A stretch of DNA of 64,000 nt from Methylumidiphilus sp963753955 (lineage in GTDB: Bacteria > Pseudomonadota > Gammaproteobacteria > Methylococcales > Methylococcaceae): contig CAVWEM010000015.1 in assembly GCA_963753955.1 (NCBI GenBank), positions 1 through 64,000 on the forward strand, written 5' to 3'. The notes under the pieces were generated by a model. The model made no database searches. It was not told the origin of the DNA and was given only the letters and a program-made list of their open reading frames with translations. The position numbers and the translations under genes were made by a program. Position 1 is the stretch's first letter, and each line of letters begins with the position of its first letter. Below are positions 46,313 through 55,980 of the stretch, one piece after another.

Positions 46313-49300
46313 ATGGCATACACCGACATCAACAGCGAAGACCGGCTAGTCCAGCAAACCTTCGCCGACCATCTGCATGAGGCTTTAGGCTGGGATACGG
46401 CTTTTGCGTGGAATCAGGAAACTTTCGGGCCGGATGGACTGCTAGGCCGGGCCGATACCCGCGAGGTGGTGCTGAAGCGGGATTTGCGGGCGGCTTTGGA
46501 GCGGCTCAATCCCGATCTGCCGGACAAGGCCATCACCGAGGCGATGGATGCACTCACCCGCCATAACTTTTCCCGCTCGCTGATCCAGCACAACGAAGAT
46601 TTCCATAAGCTCGTCTGTGACGGCGTAACCGTCACCGTGCGGGATGCCAATGGTCACACACGGCAACCTAAGGCGCGGGTTATCGACTTCCGCGACCCTG
46701 CCAATAACCGTTTTCTGGCGGTGCGGGAGTTGAAAATCACCGGCCTGCGTTCTCCCGGCTACAACCGCCGCGCCGATTTGGTGTGTTTCGTCAACGGCCT
46801 GCCCTTGGTGTTCATCGAGTTGAAGGCGGTGTACAAGAATATCCGGGCCGGGTTCGACAATAATCTGCGCGATTATCTGGACGAGCATGTCATTGCCCAT
46901 GCCTTCCATCACAATGCATTTCTGATTGTCAGCAACGGCCACCGCGCCCGCTATGGCTCCATCACGAGCGGTTGGGAACATTTCGCGGAGTGGAAGCGGC
47001 AGGACGAGACGGAGAAGGGCGACTTGGACGCCAAGGTGCTGCTGGACGGGATGCTGGATAAACGCAACTTGCTCGACCTGTTGGAGCATTTCATTCTGTT
47101 CGATGCCAGCAAGTCCGGGCCGGTGCGCAAGATCATTGCGCGAAACCATCAATTCTTGGGCGTGAACCAAGCCGTGGCTTCGGTGGAGCGGCAAGAGCGG
47201 TTGAAGCAATCTATCCCGCCCGAGCAGCGCTTGAAGTACAAAATCATCGAACTGCCTGCGGAACAGGCGACGGACGGCAAAGCTCTGGTGCCGACAAGAC
47301 AATCCCGCGCCTTGGCGCTACCGGAACCGGCCCATCCTGATTTGGGTAAGCTGGGAGTGATGTGGCACACCCAAGGCAGCGGCAAGTCGTATTCGATGGC
47401 CTTCTTCGCCGAGAAGGTGCGGCGGCAGGTGGAGGGCAATTTCACTTTCCTGCTGATGACTGACCGGGAGGATTTGGATAGCCAGATTTACAGCACGTTT
47501 GTCGGTTGCAGCTTGGCCGACGACCGGACGCCTAGGGCGGCGACCGGCAAGGCATTGGAACAACTCCTGAAAGAAAACCATCGCTTTGTGTTCAGCCTGA
47601 TCCACAAATTCAATCAAGATGTGAAGCCGGGACAGCCTTACAGCCTTCGGGACGACATCATTGTGATTTCCGACGAGGCGCACCGCACCCAAGCGGGCAA
47701 ACTCGCTCGGAACATGCGGCTGGCCTTGCCCAATGCGGCGTTCATCGGCTTCACTGGCACACCGCTGTTCAGTGACGACCATCTGACCCGGCGGATTTTC
47801 GGCGACTATGTGTCGCGCTACGACTTCAAACGCTCTGAGGAAGACGGTTCCACCGTCAAGCTGGTGTATGAGAACCGGGGCGAGCGTCTGGGCATTGCCC
47901 GCCCCGACTTGAACGACCGAATCAACAAGGCCATCGACAAGGCGGAATTGAAACCGGAGCAGTCGGCTTTGCTGGAAAAGTTGATGGGCAAGGATTATGA
48001 AATCATCACCGCCGACGACCGGCTGGACACGCTGGCGGCGGATTTCGTCGAACATTGCACGACACGCTGGGAGTCGGGCAAGTCCATGCTGGTGTGCATC
48101 GACAAAATCACCTGCGCCCGGATGCACCAGCGCATTATTCCGCTGTGGGATAAGAAGATTGCAGCCGTGAGGGCGGACATTGAGCTTAAAACCGCCTCTT
48201 TGGCAAACATGAGAGAAGAGGAAACCCGGCAGCAACTCTATGCGCAGCGCGACCGCTTGACGGAACAAGCCCGCTGGCTGGAAGAGACGCGCATCGCCAT
48301 TGTGATTAGCGAGGCGCAGAACGAAGTCGCGGATTTCAAGAAATGGGATTTCGACATCGTGCCGCACCGGGCCTTGCTCAAACAGGGCTTTGAAACCGCC
48401 GACGGCAAACGGGTGGACGTGGAGCAGGCTTTTAAGAACCCCGAGCATCCTTTCCGTGTCGCCATCGTCTGCGCCATGTGGCTAACGGGTTTCGATGTGG
48501 AATGTCTTTCCACGCTGTACTTGGACAAGCCCATGCGGGCGTACACGTTGATGCAAGCCATCGCCCGCGCTAATCGGTGTTATCCCGGCAAGGATTTCGG
48601 CTTGATCGTGGACTATAACGTGATGCTGAAAAGCTTGCGGGAGGCTTTGGCGAAGTATGCGCTAGGCGATACCGATAATGGGGAGGATGAAGTTGTCGCG
48701 CCGATTGAAGAGCGGGTGAAAGCGTTGGTTCAGGTTATCGAAGCCACCGAAGCTTATCTGCTTGCGCTGGGTTTCGATGTGGGGCGTTTGCATGGTGCAA
48801 AAGGCTTTGGGCGCATCGAAGCCTTGGCCGATGCAGTGGAGGCGATTCTTGGCCCCGGCAAGACAAAGAAATTGGAAGAGGAAAACAGCGGGCCGGACGA
48901 GACTCGCCGGCGGTTTGAGATACTGGCGCGAGTGGTGTTTGCCCGCTTCAAAGCCTTGCTGATGGAACCGGCGGCTTTCGTCTATGCCGAACGCCACGAC
49001 AATATCGAGGCGATTTACAAGAAGCTGTCCGAACGGCGCGACACCGCCGACGTGACCGAACTCTTGAAGGAATTGCACCGGATCGTGAACTTGGCTATCC
49101 GAACCCAACCGCAAGAAACCATAGCCGAATCCTTGGCGCCGCGCTATTTCGACTTGAGCCAGATTGACCTGGAAAGATTGAAGGATGAATTTGCTAGAAA
49201 AGTGAAACGGAAAGCGACGGTACTGCAAGACATCCGCGAGGTACTGGAAGCCAAGCTTGCCCAAATGCTGGCTCTGAACCCCGAACGGATGAATTACCAG

Positions 49301-49747
49301 AGGCGGTATGAGGAGATCATCGCCGAATACAACCGCGACAAGGATCAAGCCAGCATGGAGGTAACGTTCGCCCAGTTGCTCGACCTTGAAAAAAGCTTGG
49401 ATGAAGAACAAAGACGTGCTGCGGAGGAGAACTTGAGCGAAGAGGAACTGGCCTTGTTCGACCTTCTGCGTAAGGAAAATATCAGCAAAGCCGACAGGGA
49501 AAAGGTCAAAGCCGCTAGTATTGGACTGCTGGTGACCTTACAAGTGCTCATCTCTAGCATCGACCATTTCACCGAGAAAGAACAGACCCAGGCCGAGGTG
49601 AAGACCTCCATCCGTGACTTTCTACATCTGGAATTGCCCGATCCTGCTTTTTCCATGCAGGACAAGGAAGATCGGGTGGGCAAGGTTTACAGCTTTGTCT
49701 GGCAGCAGAGCATGAGCGGACTTTTTGCCCAAGGGCCAGCGCATTGA
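46313..49747 (+). CDS. hsdR: Type I restriction endonuclease subunit HsdR
   Basis: HsdR translocates and cuts unmethylated DNA. The N-terminal nuclease has the PD-(D/E)XK pattern in RRADLVCFVNGLPLVFIELK near residues 150-168. The helicase has Walker A HTQGSGKSYSM near 351, DEAHRTQ near 453, FTGTPLF near 475 and IARANR near 755. A helical C-terminal region follows that contacts the methylase. The length of 1,144 residues is normal. CAGGAGGAG precedes the ATG closely. The frame is intact, so with hsdM and hsdS the system looks functional. Confidence 0.96.
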   Translation: MAYTDINSEDRLVQQTFADHLHEALGWDTAFAWNQETFGPDGLLGRADTREVVLKRDLRAALERLNPDLPDKAITEAMDALTRHNFSRSLIQHNEDFHKLVCDGVTVTVRDANGHTRQPKARVIDFRDPANNRFLAVRELKITGLRSPGYNRRADLVCFVNGLPLVFIELKAVYKNIRAGFDNNLRDYLDEHVIAHAFHHNAFLIVSNGHRARYGSITSGWEHFAEWKRQDETEKGDLDAKVLLDGMLDKRNLLDLLEHFILFDASKSGPVRKIIARNHQFLGVNQAVASVERQERLKQSIPPEQRLKYKIIELPAEQATDGKALVPTRQSRALALPEPAHPDLGKLGVMWHTQGSGKSYSMAFFAEKVRRQVEGNFTFLLMTDREDLDSQIYSTFVGCSLADDRTPRAATGKALEQLLKENHRFVFSLIHKFNQDVKPGQPYSLRDDIIVISDEAHRTQAGKLARNMRLALPNAAFIGFTGTPLFSDDHLTRRIFGDYVSRYDFKRSEEDGSTVKLVYENRGERLGIARPDLNDRINKAIDKAELKPEQSALLEKLMGKDYEIITADDRLDTLAADFVEHCTTRWESGKSMLVCIDKITCARMHQRIIPLWDKKIAAVRADIELKTASLANMREEETRQQLYAQRDRLTEQARWLEETRIAIVISEAQNEVADFKKWDFDIVPHRALLKQGFETADGKRVDVEQAFKNPEHPFRVAIVCAMWLTGFDVECLSTLYLDKPMRAYTLMQAIARANRCYPGKDFGLIVDYNVMLKSLREALAKYALGDTDNGEDEVVAPIEERVKALVQVIEATEAYLLALGFDVGRLHGAKGFGRIEALADAVEAILGPGKTKKLEEENSGPDETRRRFEILARVVFARFKALLMEPAAFVYAERHDNIEAIYKKLSERRDTADVTELLKELHRIVNLAIRTQPQETIAESLAPRYFDLSQIDLERLKDEFARKVKRKATVLQDIREVLEAKLAQMLALNPERMNYQRRYEEIIAEYNRDKDQASMEVTFAQLLDLEKSLDEEQRRAAEENLSEEELALFDLLRKENISKADREKVKAASIGLLVTLQVLISSIDHFTEKEQTQAEVKTSIRDFLHLELPDPAFSMQDKEDRVGKVYSFVWQQSMSGLFAQGPAH

Positions 49748-49838
49748 TTTTTCAGCTATCGAAGCCAAGCCATGAACACGACCAAAGTATTGCCCACCGT
49801 GGGATATTGCCGACCCAGCCAAATAATCGGCGTAAAAA

Positions 49839-49876
49839 AACAAAAGCCGGAATTAAGTTCCGGCTTTTGTTTTTAA
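49839..49876. terminator. Bidirectional terminator between hsdR and tRNA-Pro
   Basis: ACAAAAGCCGGAA-TTAA-GTTCCGGCTTTTGT is a perfect stem with A-runs before and T-runs after, so it can end transcription of hsdR (plus) and tRNA-Pro (minus). Confidence 0.92.
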
Positions 49877-49891
49877 CCCTTTGGTTTAATT

Positions 49892-49968
49892 TGGTCGGGA
49901 CGACAGGATTTGAACCTGCGACCACCTGTCCCCCAGACAGGTGCGCTACCAGGCTGCGCTACGCCCCG
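49892..49968 (-). tRNA. tRNA-Pro (anticodon GGG)
   Basis: On the minus strand the 77-nt sequence has acceptor CGGGGCG/CGTCCCG (one wobble), D-arm GCGCAGCCTGGTAGCGC, anticodon loop CTGGGGG giving GGG, T-loop GTTCAAATCC and an encoded CCA. It is a single gene between convergent hsdR and moaE. Confidence 0.97.
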
Positions 49969-50042
49969 TTTGTTGACCGCCTTAAGGCGTCATCTTAGAG
50001 GCGAGATTGTACTTGATTCTGCAAAACCACGTCAAGCTTTGC

Positions 50043-50492
50043 TCAATTGCCCACGAACCCGCTGACATTGCTTTCGACCCAGCGTTCGCCTTTCTCCAGG
50101 GTTTCCTTTTTCCAGAATGGGGCGCTGTGTTTCAGATCTTCGACTATGTGGCGGCAGGCGTCGAAAGCCGCACCACGGTGGGCAGACCAAACTGCGACGA
50201 GGACGATGGAATCGTTGGGATGGATTTCACCCACCCGGTGGATCACCAAAGCATCAATCAAATCCCAACGGACACACGCCTCATCGACGATTTGCCCCAA
50301 CCGGCGCTCGGTCATGCCCGGATAATATTCCAGGGCCATGCGGGCAACCCTGTCGCCTAGATTGAGATCACGCATAGTGCCGACAAACGCCACCGTGGCA
50401 CCGTACTGGCCGGCCTTATCACACAGCCGCCGCTGATAAGCCTCCAACTCACCATAAGGGGAAAACCCCTTTTCGCTGATGACAACGGCCAT
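50043..50492 (-). CDS. moaE: Molybdopterin synthase catalytic subunit MoaE
   Basis: MoaE converts precursor Z (cPMP) to molybdopterin using sulfur from MoaD. VAFVGTMRDLN near residue 35, LEYYPGMTERRL, HRVGEIHPNDSIVLVAVWSAHRG and APFWKKE with the catalytic lysine are all family features. The length of 149 residues is normal. It starts 1 nt after the moaD stop. Confidence 0.96.
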   Translation of the reverse strand: MAVVISEKGFSPYGELEAYQRRLCDKAGQYGATVAFVGTMRDLNLGDRVARMALEYYPGMTERRLGQIVDEACVRWDLIDALVIHRVGEIHPNDSIVLVAVWSAHRGAAFDACRHIVEDLKHSAPFWKKETLEKGERWVESNVSGFVGN

Positions 50493-50493
50493 T

Positions 50494-50727
50494 TCAACCC
50501 CCCGTCACAGGCGGGAAAAACGCCACCTCATCACCTTCTTTGACCAGCGTCTGCGGTCCGGCATATTCCATATTGACCGCGCAAAGAACCTGTTCATCCA
50601 AAGTTTGCCCCCCGCTGACCACTCTCCAAACGTCGGACACCGTGGCAATATCTTCAGCCACCAAGGTATCCTCGATACGGCCCATTTTTTCCCGCAGGCT
50701 GGCAAAATAGCGTACTCGTATCGACAT
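50494..50727 (-). CDS. moaD: Molybdopterin synthase sulfur carrier subunit MoaD
   Basis: The 77-residue ubiquitin-like protein starts IRVRYFASLREKMG and ends in the required VTGG, whose final glycine becomes a thiocarboxylate. LVKEGDEVAFFPPV is the usual penultimate strand. It forms an operon with moaE. No moaA, moaC or mogA gene is nearby. Confidence 0.96.
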   Translation of the reverse strand: MSIRVRYFASLREKMGRIEDTLVAEDIATVSDVWRVVSGGQTLDEQVLCAVNMEYAGPQTLVKEGDEVAFFPPVTGG

Positions 50728-50806
50728 TTCATGCTCCGCTCAATTCACGCCCAATCGCCCGTAATGTAAACCGGATTGCCCGGACTCCTGGCTATAAAAC
50801 CAAGTC

Positions 50807-53158
50807 TTATGCGGATGATTCCGCTGTCTTATTAAAGGGATTTTTCAAGGATTGCGTGAGGAAAGACAGGGCACGATCCATCAGCGGGGTGCTTGCCTCT
50901 TCGATCACCCGGGCCTTTCCCTCGCGTAGGCACATGACCAGCTCGTTGAGCTTCAGCTCCATTACCTTCGCTCCACGCCTATTGACAAAAACACATAACG
51001 ATGTGGCCGGACTCTTCCAAGATAGCTTCGCACGGGACGCCCTCCCACGTTCATCGGTAAACTCCATCCAATCGCCTACATTCAACAAGCTATTGACCAC
51101 CTCAATGAACACACCCTGTGCGTAGTCAGCTTTATGGCCCGAACCTGTGTGCGAATTCCCCCGAGGAGCATCTCCCAGGGTCACTTCTTCTATATCAACA
51201 TTGGAAATATCCGGCAAATGGGATCTGATTTCCAGTATGGCCTCGGCAAGCTCCTCATCTTTGATGTTTATCTCACTGGTCGGCAACATCTTCGCCGCAT
51301 CCCTAAGTGGATCGGATTCAGGGCCAAGCCGGGGAGAAACCGGAGACCGCAACGCGCTCATATGGCAGCTCTCCAAATCCTTTAATAGGGCCGCTATCTG
51401 ATGGGGGTCAAGCGAGATGCTTTCCAAGCCCTCCCTTATTGCTTTGAGCAGCGACGGTATCGCCCGGATGACTTCTTGGCGTTGGCGTGGACTGGGCGGC
51501 GGAGTGACACTCCACATCAGCTTGTCCATTATCTCCAGCGCACGTTCCCATTGCCCATACATTTTATCTTGGCGCAAATAGGCCAGCACGAGAACATCTT
51601 TCCAATCGTTATAGAGGAAAGAGCGGAAAGCCGCAGGCGTGTCCCTGCCTTGCAATCTCAACGTAATCTCAGAAGCCACCGCTTTTTTGGCCAGCCAAAG
51701 CTTTTCCTTGCTCTGGGTGACTTGGCGTGTGCGGTCTTCGGCGATTTTGCTGCGTTGCGTATCTTTGTCCAGAAACAAGGAGAGATCATCCAGCAGTTCC
51801 TCAAACAAGCCAACCTGCTGGTCAAACTCTTTGAGCACCCTGGCCACGATCTCCTCGACTTTCCTGATGATCGGATTGTCGGCATCCGCCTCTGCCACCC
51901 CCAGCCCTATGCCCGCCTGGGCCAGGCCGTTCAATAACGCACGGGCAGGATGGTTTTTCTTGGCAAAAAACGACTTATCCAAAATCGCCACCTTGATCAC
52001 CGGTATCTGCAAACGTGCGATCAAACCCTTGATAGGCACCGAAAGGTTTTTATCATCAAGAATAAAATCAAATATCATCCCCACCATATCGATAATATCT
52101 TCCTCTGACCGGCCAAGGGCTCTCGCGCTATTGCCGTCCTTGGCCCTGCCAAGCTGGAGGGCGACATATTGCTTAAGTCCTTCAGCCGTGGCCGGATGGC
52201 CTTCGCCAGCAGAATCATCGGAGGGGAACTGCAAGGCACTCAAGGCGCCCAAGACTTCCCGGCTATCGACGATGACCGCGTCCGCCATTGCCGATGATGA
52301 AAGGGCGGTGGTTCCCAGTTGGCTGCGCCATCCAGCCAACAAGGATTGCATGGAATGAAAAGCCTCCAGATAAGCCGCAGCGTCAGCCGCCTCTTCAGGT
52401 GTTCCAGAAAATTGGGCAGGCTGCCTTGCGGCATTCGAGGAGGCTTGCCGTTTGACAGTGCGCGGGATGGACGGCAATATTCCCTTTGCCACAAGATGTG
52501 CATTCAGTTCGTGATACACCGGCCCGAAATTGCACAGTATTTTCCGGTCGAATATTTTATAAATAAACAGTTTGACCTTAAGCTCCAAGGCGAGTGAGTG
52601 AAGCACTGCCTCAAACTGCTTGCATAACGCATCAGGTGAGACTGGCAAGGCTCCATAATCCCTCTCCTCGCCCAATAATGCGCAGAATCTTTGGTTCAGA
52701 GGGAAAAGCTCCTGCTGGTAAAGGCCATTGCCTTTCTCGATCATGCCATTGACAGCCAACGATTCCTCCAAAACCGCTTCTTCTATTAGCAGAAACTCCT
52801 CACTCTCTTCAGCCTCTGCCAGTCCATCGCAGCCTATTGGCATGGCACTGGATTGATTCCAATACGCCTCGTACACTTGCGATATCGCCTCAATATACTT
52901 GGATTGTATGTTGCCGCGCTCCTTGCGGATATAGCGCATGGCTTCAAAAAAAAGCGTTCCCAGTGAGTTGGTTTCCGCTTTTTCTGACATCTTGAAGAGA
53001 TCATCGTCAAGCCCGGAAAAAAAGAGCGGCAATAGCTCGCCCATCCGCTCCGAAATAAGCGACCAGCACTCGTTGATGACACTGTTTTCAGATCGGGCAC
53101 CGGCGATTTTCGGCTGCTGCCCTTCGAAAGCAATGATGTTATTGTTGCGAATAGCCAT
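50807..53158 (-). CDS. DUF1631 family protein
   Basis: The 783-residue cytoplasmic protein begins with a helical part (ECWSLISERMGELLPLFF...). Its middle contains KVEEIVARVLKEFDQQVGLFEELLDDLS. The C-terminus has a PilZ-like beta unit: VGDWMEFTDERGRASRAKLSW and CVFVNRRGAKVMELKLNELV. These are features of DUF1631, found in bacteria with PilZ/cyclic-di-GMP biology. A c-di-GMP binding motif RxxxR is not obvious. The start at 53158 (MAIRNNNIIAFEG) was chosen over the longer frame because the extension reads through the divergent promoter region. Confidence 0.87.
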   Translation of the reverse strand: MAIRNNNIIAFEGQQPKIAGARSENSVINECWSLISERMGELLPLFFSGLDDDLFKMSEKAETNSLGTLFFEAMRYIRKERGNIQSKYIEAISQVYEAYWNQSSAMPIGCDGLAEAEESEEFLLIEEAVLEESLAVNGMIEKGNGLYQQELFPLNQRFCALLGEERDYGALPVSPDALCKQFEAVLHSLALELKVKLFIYKIFDRKILCNFGPVYHELNAHLVAKGILPSIPRTVKRQASSNAARQPAQFSGTPEEAADAAAYLEAFHSMQSLLAGWRSQLGTTALSSSAMADAVIVDSREVLGALSALQFPSDDSAGEGHPATAEGLKQYVALQLGRAKDGNSARALGRSEEDIIDMVGMIFDFILDDKNLSVPIKGLIARLQIPVIKVAILDKSFFAKKNHPARALLNGLAQAGIGLGVAEADADNPIIRKVEEIVARVLKEFDQQVGLFEELLDDLSLFLDKDTQRSKIAEDRTRQVTQSKEKLWLAKKAVASEITLRLQGRDTPAAFRSFLYNDWKDVLVLAYLRQDKMYGQWERALEIMDKLMWSVTPPPSPRQRQEVIRAIPSLLKAIREGLESISLDPHQIAALLKDLESCHMSALRSPVSPRLGPESDPLRDAAKMLPTSEINIKDEELAEAILEIRSHLPDISNVDIEEVTLGDAPRGNSHTGSGHKADYAQGVFIEVVNSLLNVGDWMEFTDERGRASRAKLSWKSPATSLCVFVNRRGAKVMELKLNELVMCLREGKARVIEEASTPLMDRALSFLTQSLKNPFNKTAESSA

Positions 53159-53505
53159 GCCGCACCTCGATGGAATTAAGCCGACCCATGGAAAAAACAG
53201 CAGGGCTGCCCCTGCGACATCCAGGGTTTGTGCGGCCATCCCAGAATCGCACATTTACGGACAGATCCCGTAGACATCCGCCAACCTGCCACGCCAAGCT
53301 TTCGAACCCGCATGTCCCGCAAACGCCCCCCAAGGCGCAAAGCGCTTCATGTCGAGGCTCTCGAACCTAATGAGGGTTTACAGCCGTGGAGTTTTTCGCC
53401 ATATTCTAAGGCTTATTTCACATTTGTCACCAACCGCCACCCACGGTACGCGCAGGATCGCAGGCGCAGGCCGTGGGACGACCCACCTACCCCGGCAACC
53501 CCATC
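53159..53505. other. Divergent intergenic region between DUF1631 gene and ampD
   Basis: This stretch of about 350 bp has no supported gene; open frames here have no recognisable sequence. It must hold the promoter of the DUF1631 gene and perhaps that of ampD. I see no clear box or hairpin. Confidence 0.5.
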
Positions 53506-54069
53506 ATGACTTTTACCATAGAGGAAGGCTGGCTGGAAACAGCGGAAAGGGTCGTCCCCTCTCCGAATTTCGACGCACGGCCTAGGGAGTGCGACATTTC
53601 CCTTATCGTCATCCATTGCATCAGCCTGCCTCCCGGCGAATTTGGCGGGGAATGGATCGACCGCCTGTTCACCAACACCCTTCCACCTGAAGCCCATCCC
53701 TATTTTGCGGGCATCCATCATCTGCGGGTTTCCGCCCACCTGCTCATCCGCCGCGACGGCGGGATCACCCAATACGTCCCTTTCCACCGACGCGCCTGGC
53801 ATGCGGGCGTGTCCAGCTATCACGGACGGGAGGCGTGCAATGATTTTTCCATCGGCATCGAACTGGAAGGCACGGAGACCGTGGATTACACGGAAGCCCA
53901 ATATGTGCGCCTGGCCGATGCCGTGGAGGCGCTGCTGGCGCGTTACTCTACGCTCTCACGGCAGGCGATCACCGGCCACAGCAACATCGCCCCCGGCCGC
54001 AAGACCGACCCCGGCCCTTCCTTCCGGTGGGGACATTTTTTTCGGCTGCTGGGGGAAAGAGGCTTATAG
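53506..54069 (+). CDS. ampD: 1,6-anhydro-N-acetylmuramyl-L-alanine amidase AmpD
   Basis: AmpD removes the peptide from 1,6-anhydro-muropeptides in the cytoplasm during wall recycling; its loss often induces ampC beta-lactamase. Zinc ligands are expected in VIHCISLPPGEFGG, HSNIAPGRKTDPGP (His and Asp) and the central His region. RVSAHLLIRRDGGITQYVPF and CNDFSIGIELEGTET are hallmark segments. The start at 53506 (MTFTIEEGWL) aligns with E. coli AmpD; a GTG at 53473 is possible. It acts on the products of Slt, encoded at 29185. Confidence 0.94.
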   Translation: MTFTIEEGWLETAERVVPSPNFDARPRECDISLIVIHCISLPPGEFGGEWIDRLFTNTLPPEAHPYFAGIHHLRVSAHLLIRRDGGITQYVPFHRRAWHAGVSSYHGREACNDFSIGIELEGTETVDYTEAQYVRLADAVEALLARYSTLSRQAITGHSNIAPGRKTDPGPSFRWGHFFRLLGERGL

Positions 54070-54238
54070 ACCGAAACCTGGCGGGACTGGTGCAATTCAA
54101 CATCCACGCCTGGTTCATATCAACCAAACCCGTGTTTGAAATCATAAAGAAAACCAGTGTGGTTGGGTCATTGCGGTCATAGGCATGGTTGTTGCTTGGA
54201 TTAGGCTTAACCCCCTAACCACCGAGTGACCAACCATC

Positions 54239-55903
54239 ATGGCGAATTCTTCCTCCGTACCCGAAGCCCCAAAAACCGGCTTGGCCGGGCTTGCCCAGAA
54301 CTGGCAAGCCGATGCCATGTCGGGCTTTCTGGTCTTCCTCATCGCCTTGCCTCTGTGCCTGGGCATTTCCATGGCATCCAACTTTCCGCCCCAGGCCGGC
54401 ATCATCACCGCCATCATCGGCGGGATGCTGGTTTCGCGCATCAACGGATCCTTCGTCACCATCAACGGCCCCGCCGCCGGTCTGATCGTGGTAATTTTCG
54501 ATTCCGTGCAGGCTCTGGGCAAGGGCGATGCCATGGCAGGCTACAAGTACACCCTGGCCGCCATCGTCTGCGCAAGTATCATCCAGACCCTGATGGGCTA
54601 TTTCAAGGCCGGCAAACTCAGTGCATTTTTCCCGTCTTCGGTGGTGCATGGCATGTTGGCCGCCATCGGCATCATCATCATGTCCAAGCAGATCCATACC
54701 TTGCTCGGGGTGAAGCCGGACGCGAAGACCCTGTTCCAGACCATCGGCCAGATTCCCCATAGCTTCGTGGAGATGAATCCCGAGGTGGCTTTTATTGGTG
54801 GCCTGGGGCTGGGCATACTCATCGTCTGGTCTTACCTGAAAAACCGCTATCTGAAGATGGTCCCGGGGCCGCTGGTGGTGGTGCTGGTGGGCTTGGCCTT
54901 GGGCCAGTATTACGACCTGGAGCATGAGCATGTGTACTTGTTCTTGCACAACGACCCGATCCTGCCGCACCACGAGTTCACCATCGGCCCCAAATTCCTC
55001 GTGGCCATTCCTGAACATTTCATGTCCGGTTTTTCCTTCCCGGATTTCGGTCTGGTCGGCACGCTGGAGTTCTGGGAACAGGTGGTGACCATCTGCCTGG
55101 TCGGCAGCCTGGAAAGCCTGTTGAGCGCGGCGGCGGTGGACAAGCTCGACACCTATAAGCGATATTCCGACCTCAACCGCGACCTGACCGCCGTCGGCAT
55201 CGGCAACACGCTCTGCGGATTGGTCGGTGGCCTGCCGATGATCGCGGAAATCGTGCGCAGCTCCGCCAACATCAACAACGGCGGCAAGACGGCCTGGGCG
55301 AACTTCTTCCATGGCACGTTCCTGCTGATCTTCGTCGCCTTGTTCCCGAGGCTGATCCACGAGATTCCGCTGGCCTCATTGGCCGCGCTGCTGGTGTTCA
55401 CCGGATTCAGGCTGGCCTCTCCCCGTGAGTTCGTCAAAACCTGGGAAATCGGTTATGAGCAATTGGTGGTGTTCGTCATCACCATCGTTGGCGTGATTGC
55501 GACCGATCTGCTGATCGGCGTGGCCATCGGCATGTTCGCCGAGTTCATCGTCCATCTGCTGCGCAGCGTCAACTGGCATGAGGTGCTGAGACTTTATTTC
55601 AAGGTTGAGGAAAACGAGCCGGGCGTGTTCCATGTCCGCGTGGACGGGGCGGCATTCTTCGCCAATTTCCTTTCGCTGAAGAGCGAGCTGGCCACCATGC
55701 CCGAGGGCAAGACGCTGATTTTCGACCTGTCCGAGGCGGACACCGTCGACCATACCGTGATGGAATTCATCCATGACTTCTGCGAGGACTACGAGCGCCG
55801 GGGCGGTCACGCCGAAATGCGTGGACTGGACCAGCACATAGCCTCTTCCGGCCATCCTTTGGCCGCCCGCAAGCGTGTGGCCTTAGCCTCAGGCAAGCCA
55901 TGA
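54239..55903 (+). CDS. SulP-family anion transporter with STAS domain
   Basis: The 554-residue protein has about 10-12 membrane helices. The SulP signature lies in the first (AMSGFLVFLIALPLCLGISMAS) and later helices (INGPAAGLIVVIFD, GLVGGLPMIAEIVRSSANIN). A C-terminal STAS domain runs from about residue 450 (GVFHVRVDGAAFFANF, LIFDLSEADTVDHTVMEFIH). SulP members carry sulfate, bicarbonate or dicarboxylates; the sequence alone does not settle it. A histidine kinase and a sigma-54 regulator follow on the same strand, which may control it. Confidence 0.92.
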   Translation: MANSSSVPEAPKTGLAGLAQNWQADAMSGFLVFLIALPLCLGISMASNFPPQAGIITAIIGGMLVSRINGSFVTINGPAAGLIVVIFDSVQALGKGDAMAGYKYTLAAIVCASIIQTLMGYFKAGKLSAFFPSSVVHGMLAAIGIIIMSKQIHTLLGVKPDAKTLFQTIGQIPHSFVEMNPEVAFIGGLGLGILIVWSYLKNRYLKMVPGPLVVVLVGLALGQYYDLEHEHVYLFLHNDPILPHHEFTIGPKFLVAIPEHFMSGFSFPDFGLVGTLEFWEQVVTICLVGSLESLLSAAAVDKLDTYKRYSDLNRDLTAVGIGNTLCGLVGGLPMIAEIVRSSANINNGGKTAWANFFHGTFLLIFVALFPRLIHEIPLASLAALLVFTGFRLASPREFVKTWEIGYEQLVVFVITIVGVIATDLLIGVAIGMFAEFIVHLLRSVNWHEVLRLYFKVEENEPGVFHVRVDGAAFFANFLSLKSELATMPEGKTLIFDLSEADTVDHTVMEFIHDFCEDYERRGGHAEMRGLDQHIASSGHPLAARKRVALASGKP

Positions 55904-55980
55904 AGATGCCTTTCCAACCCGTTATTTATCTGCCCGGACGGACTTGATACCTGCGATCACCCTGCCCGCTGCCCAAACCA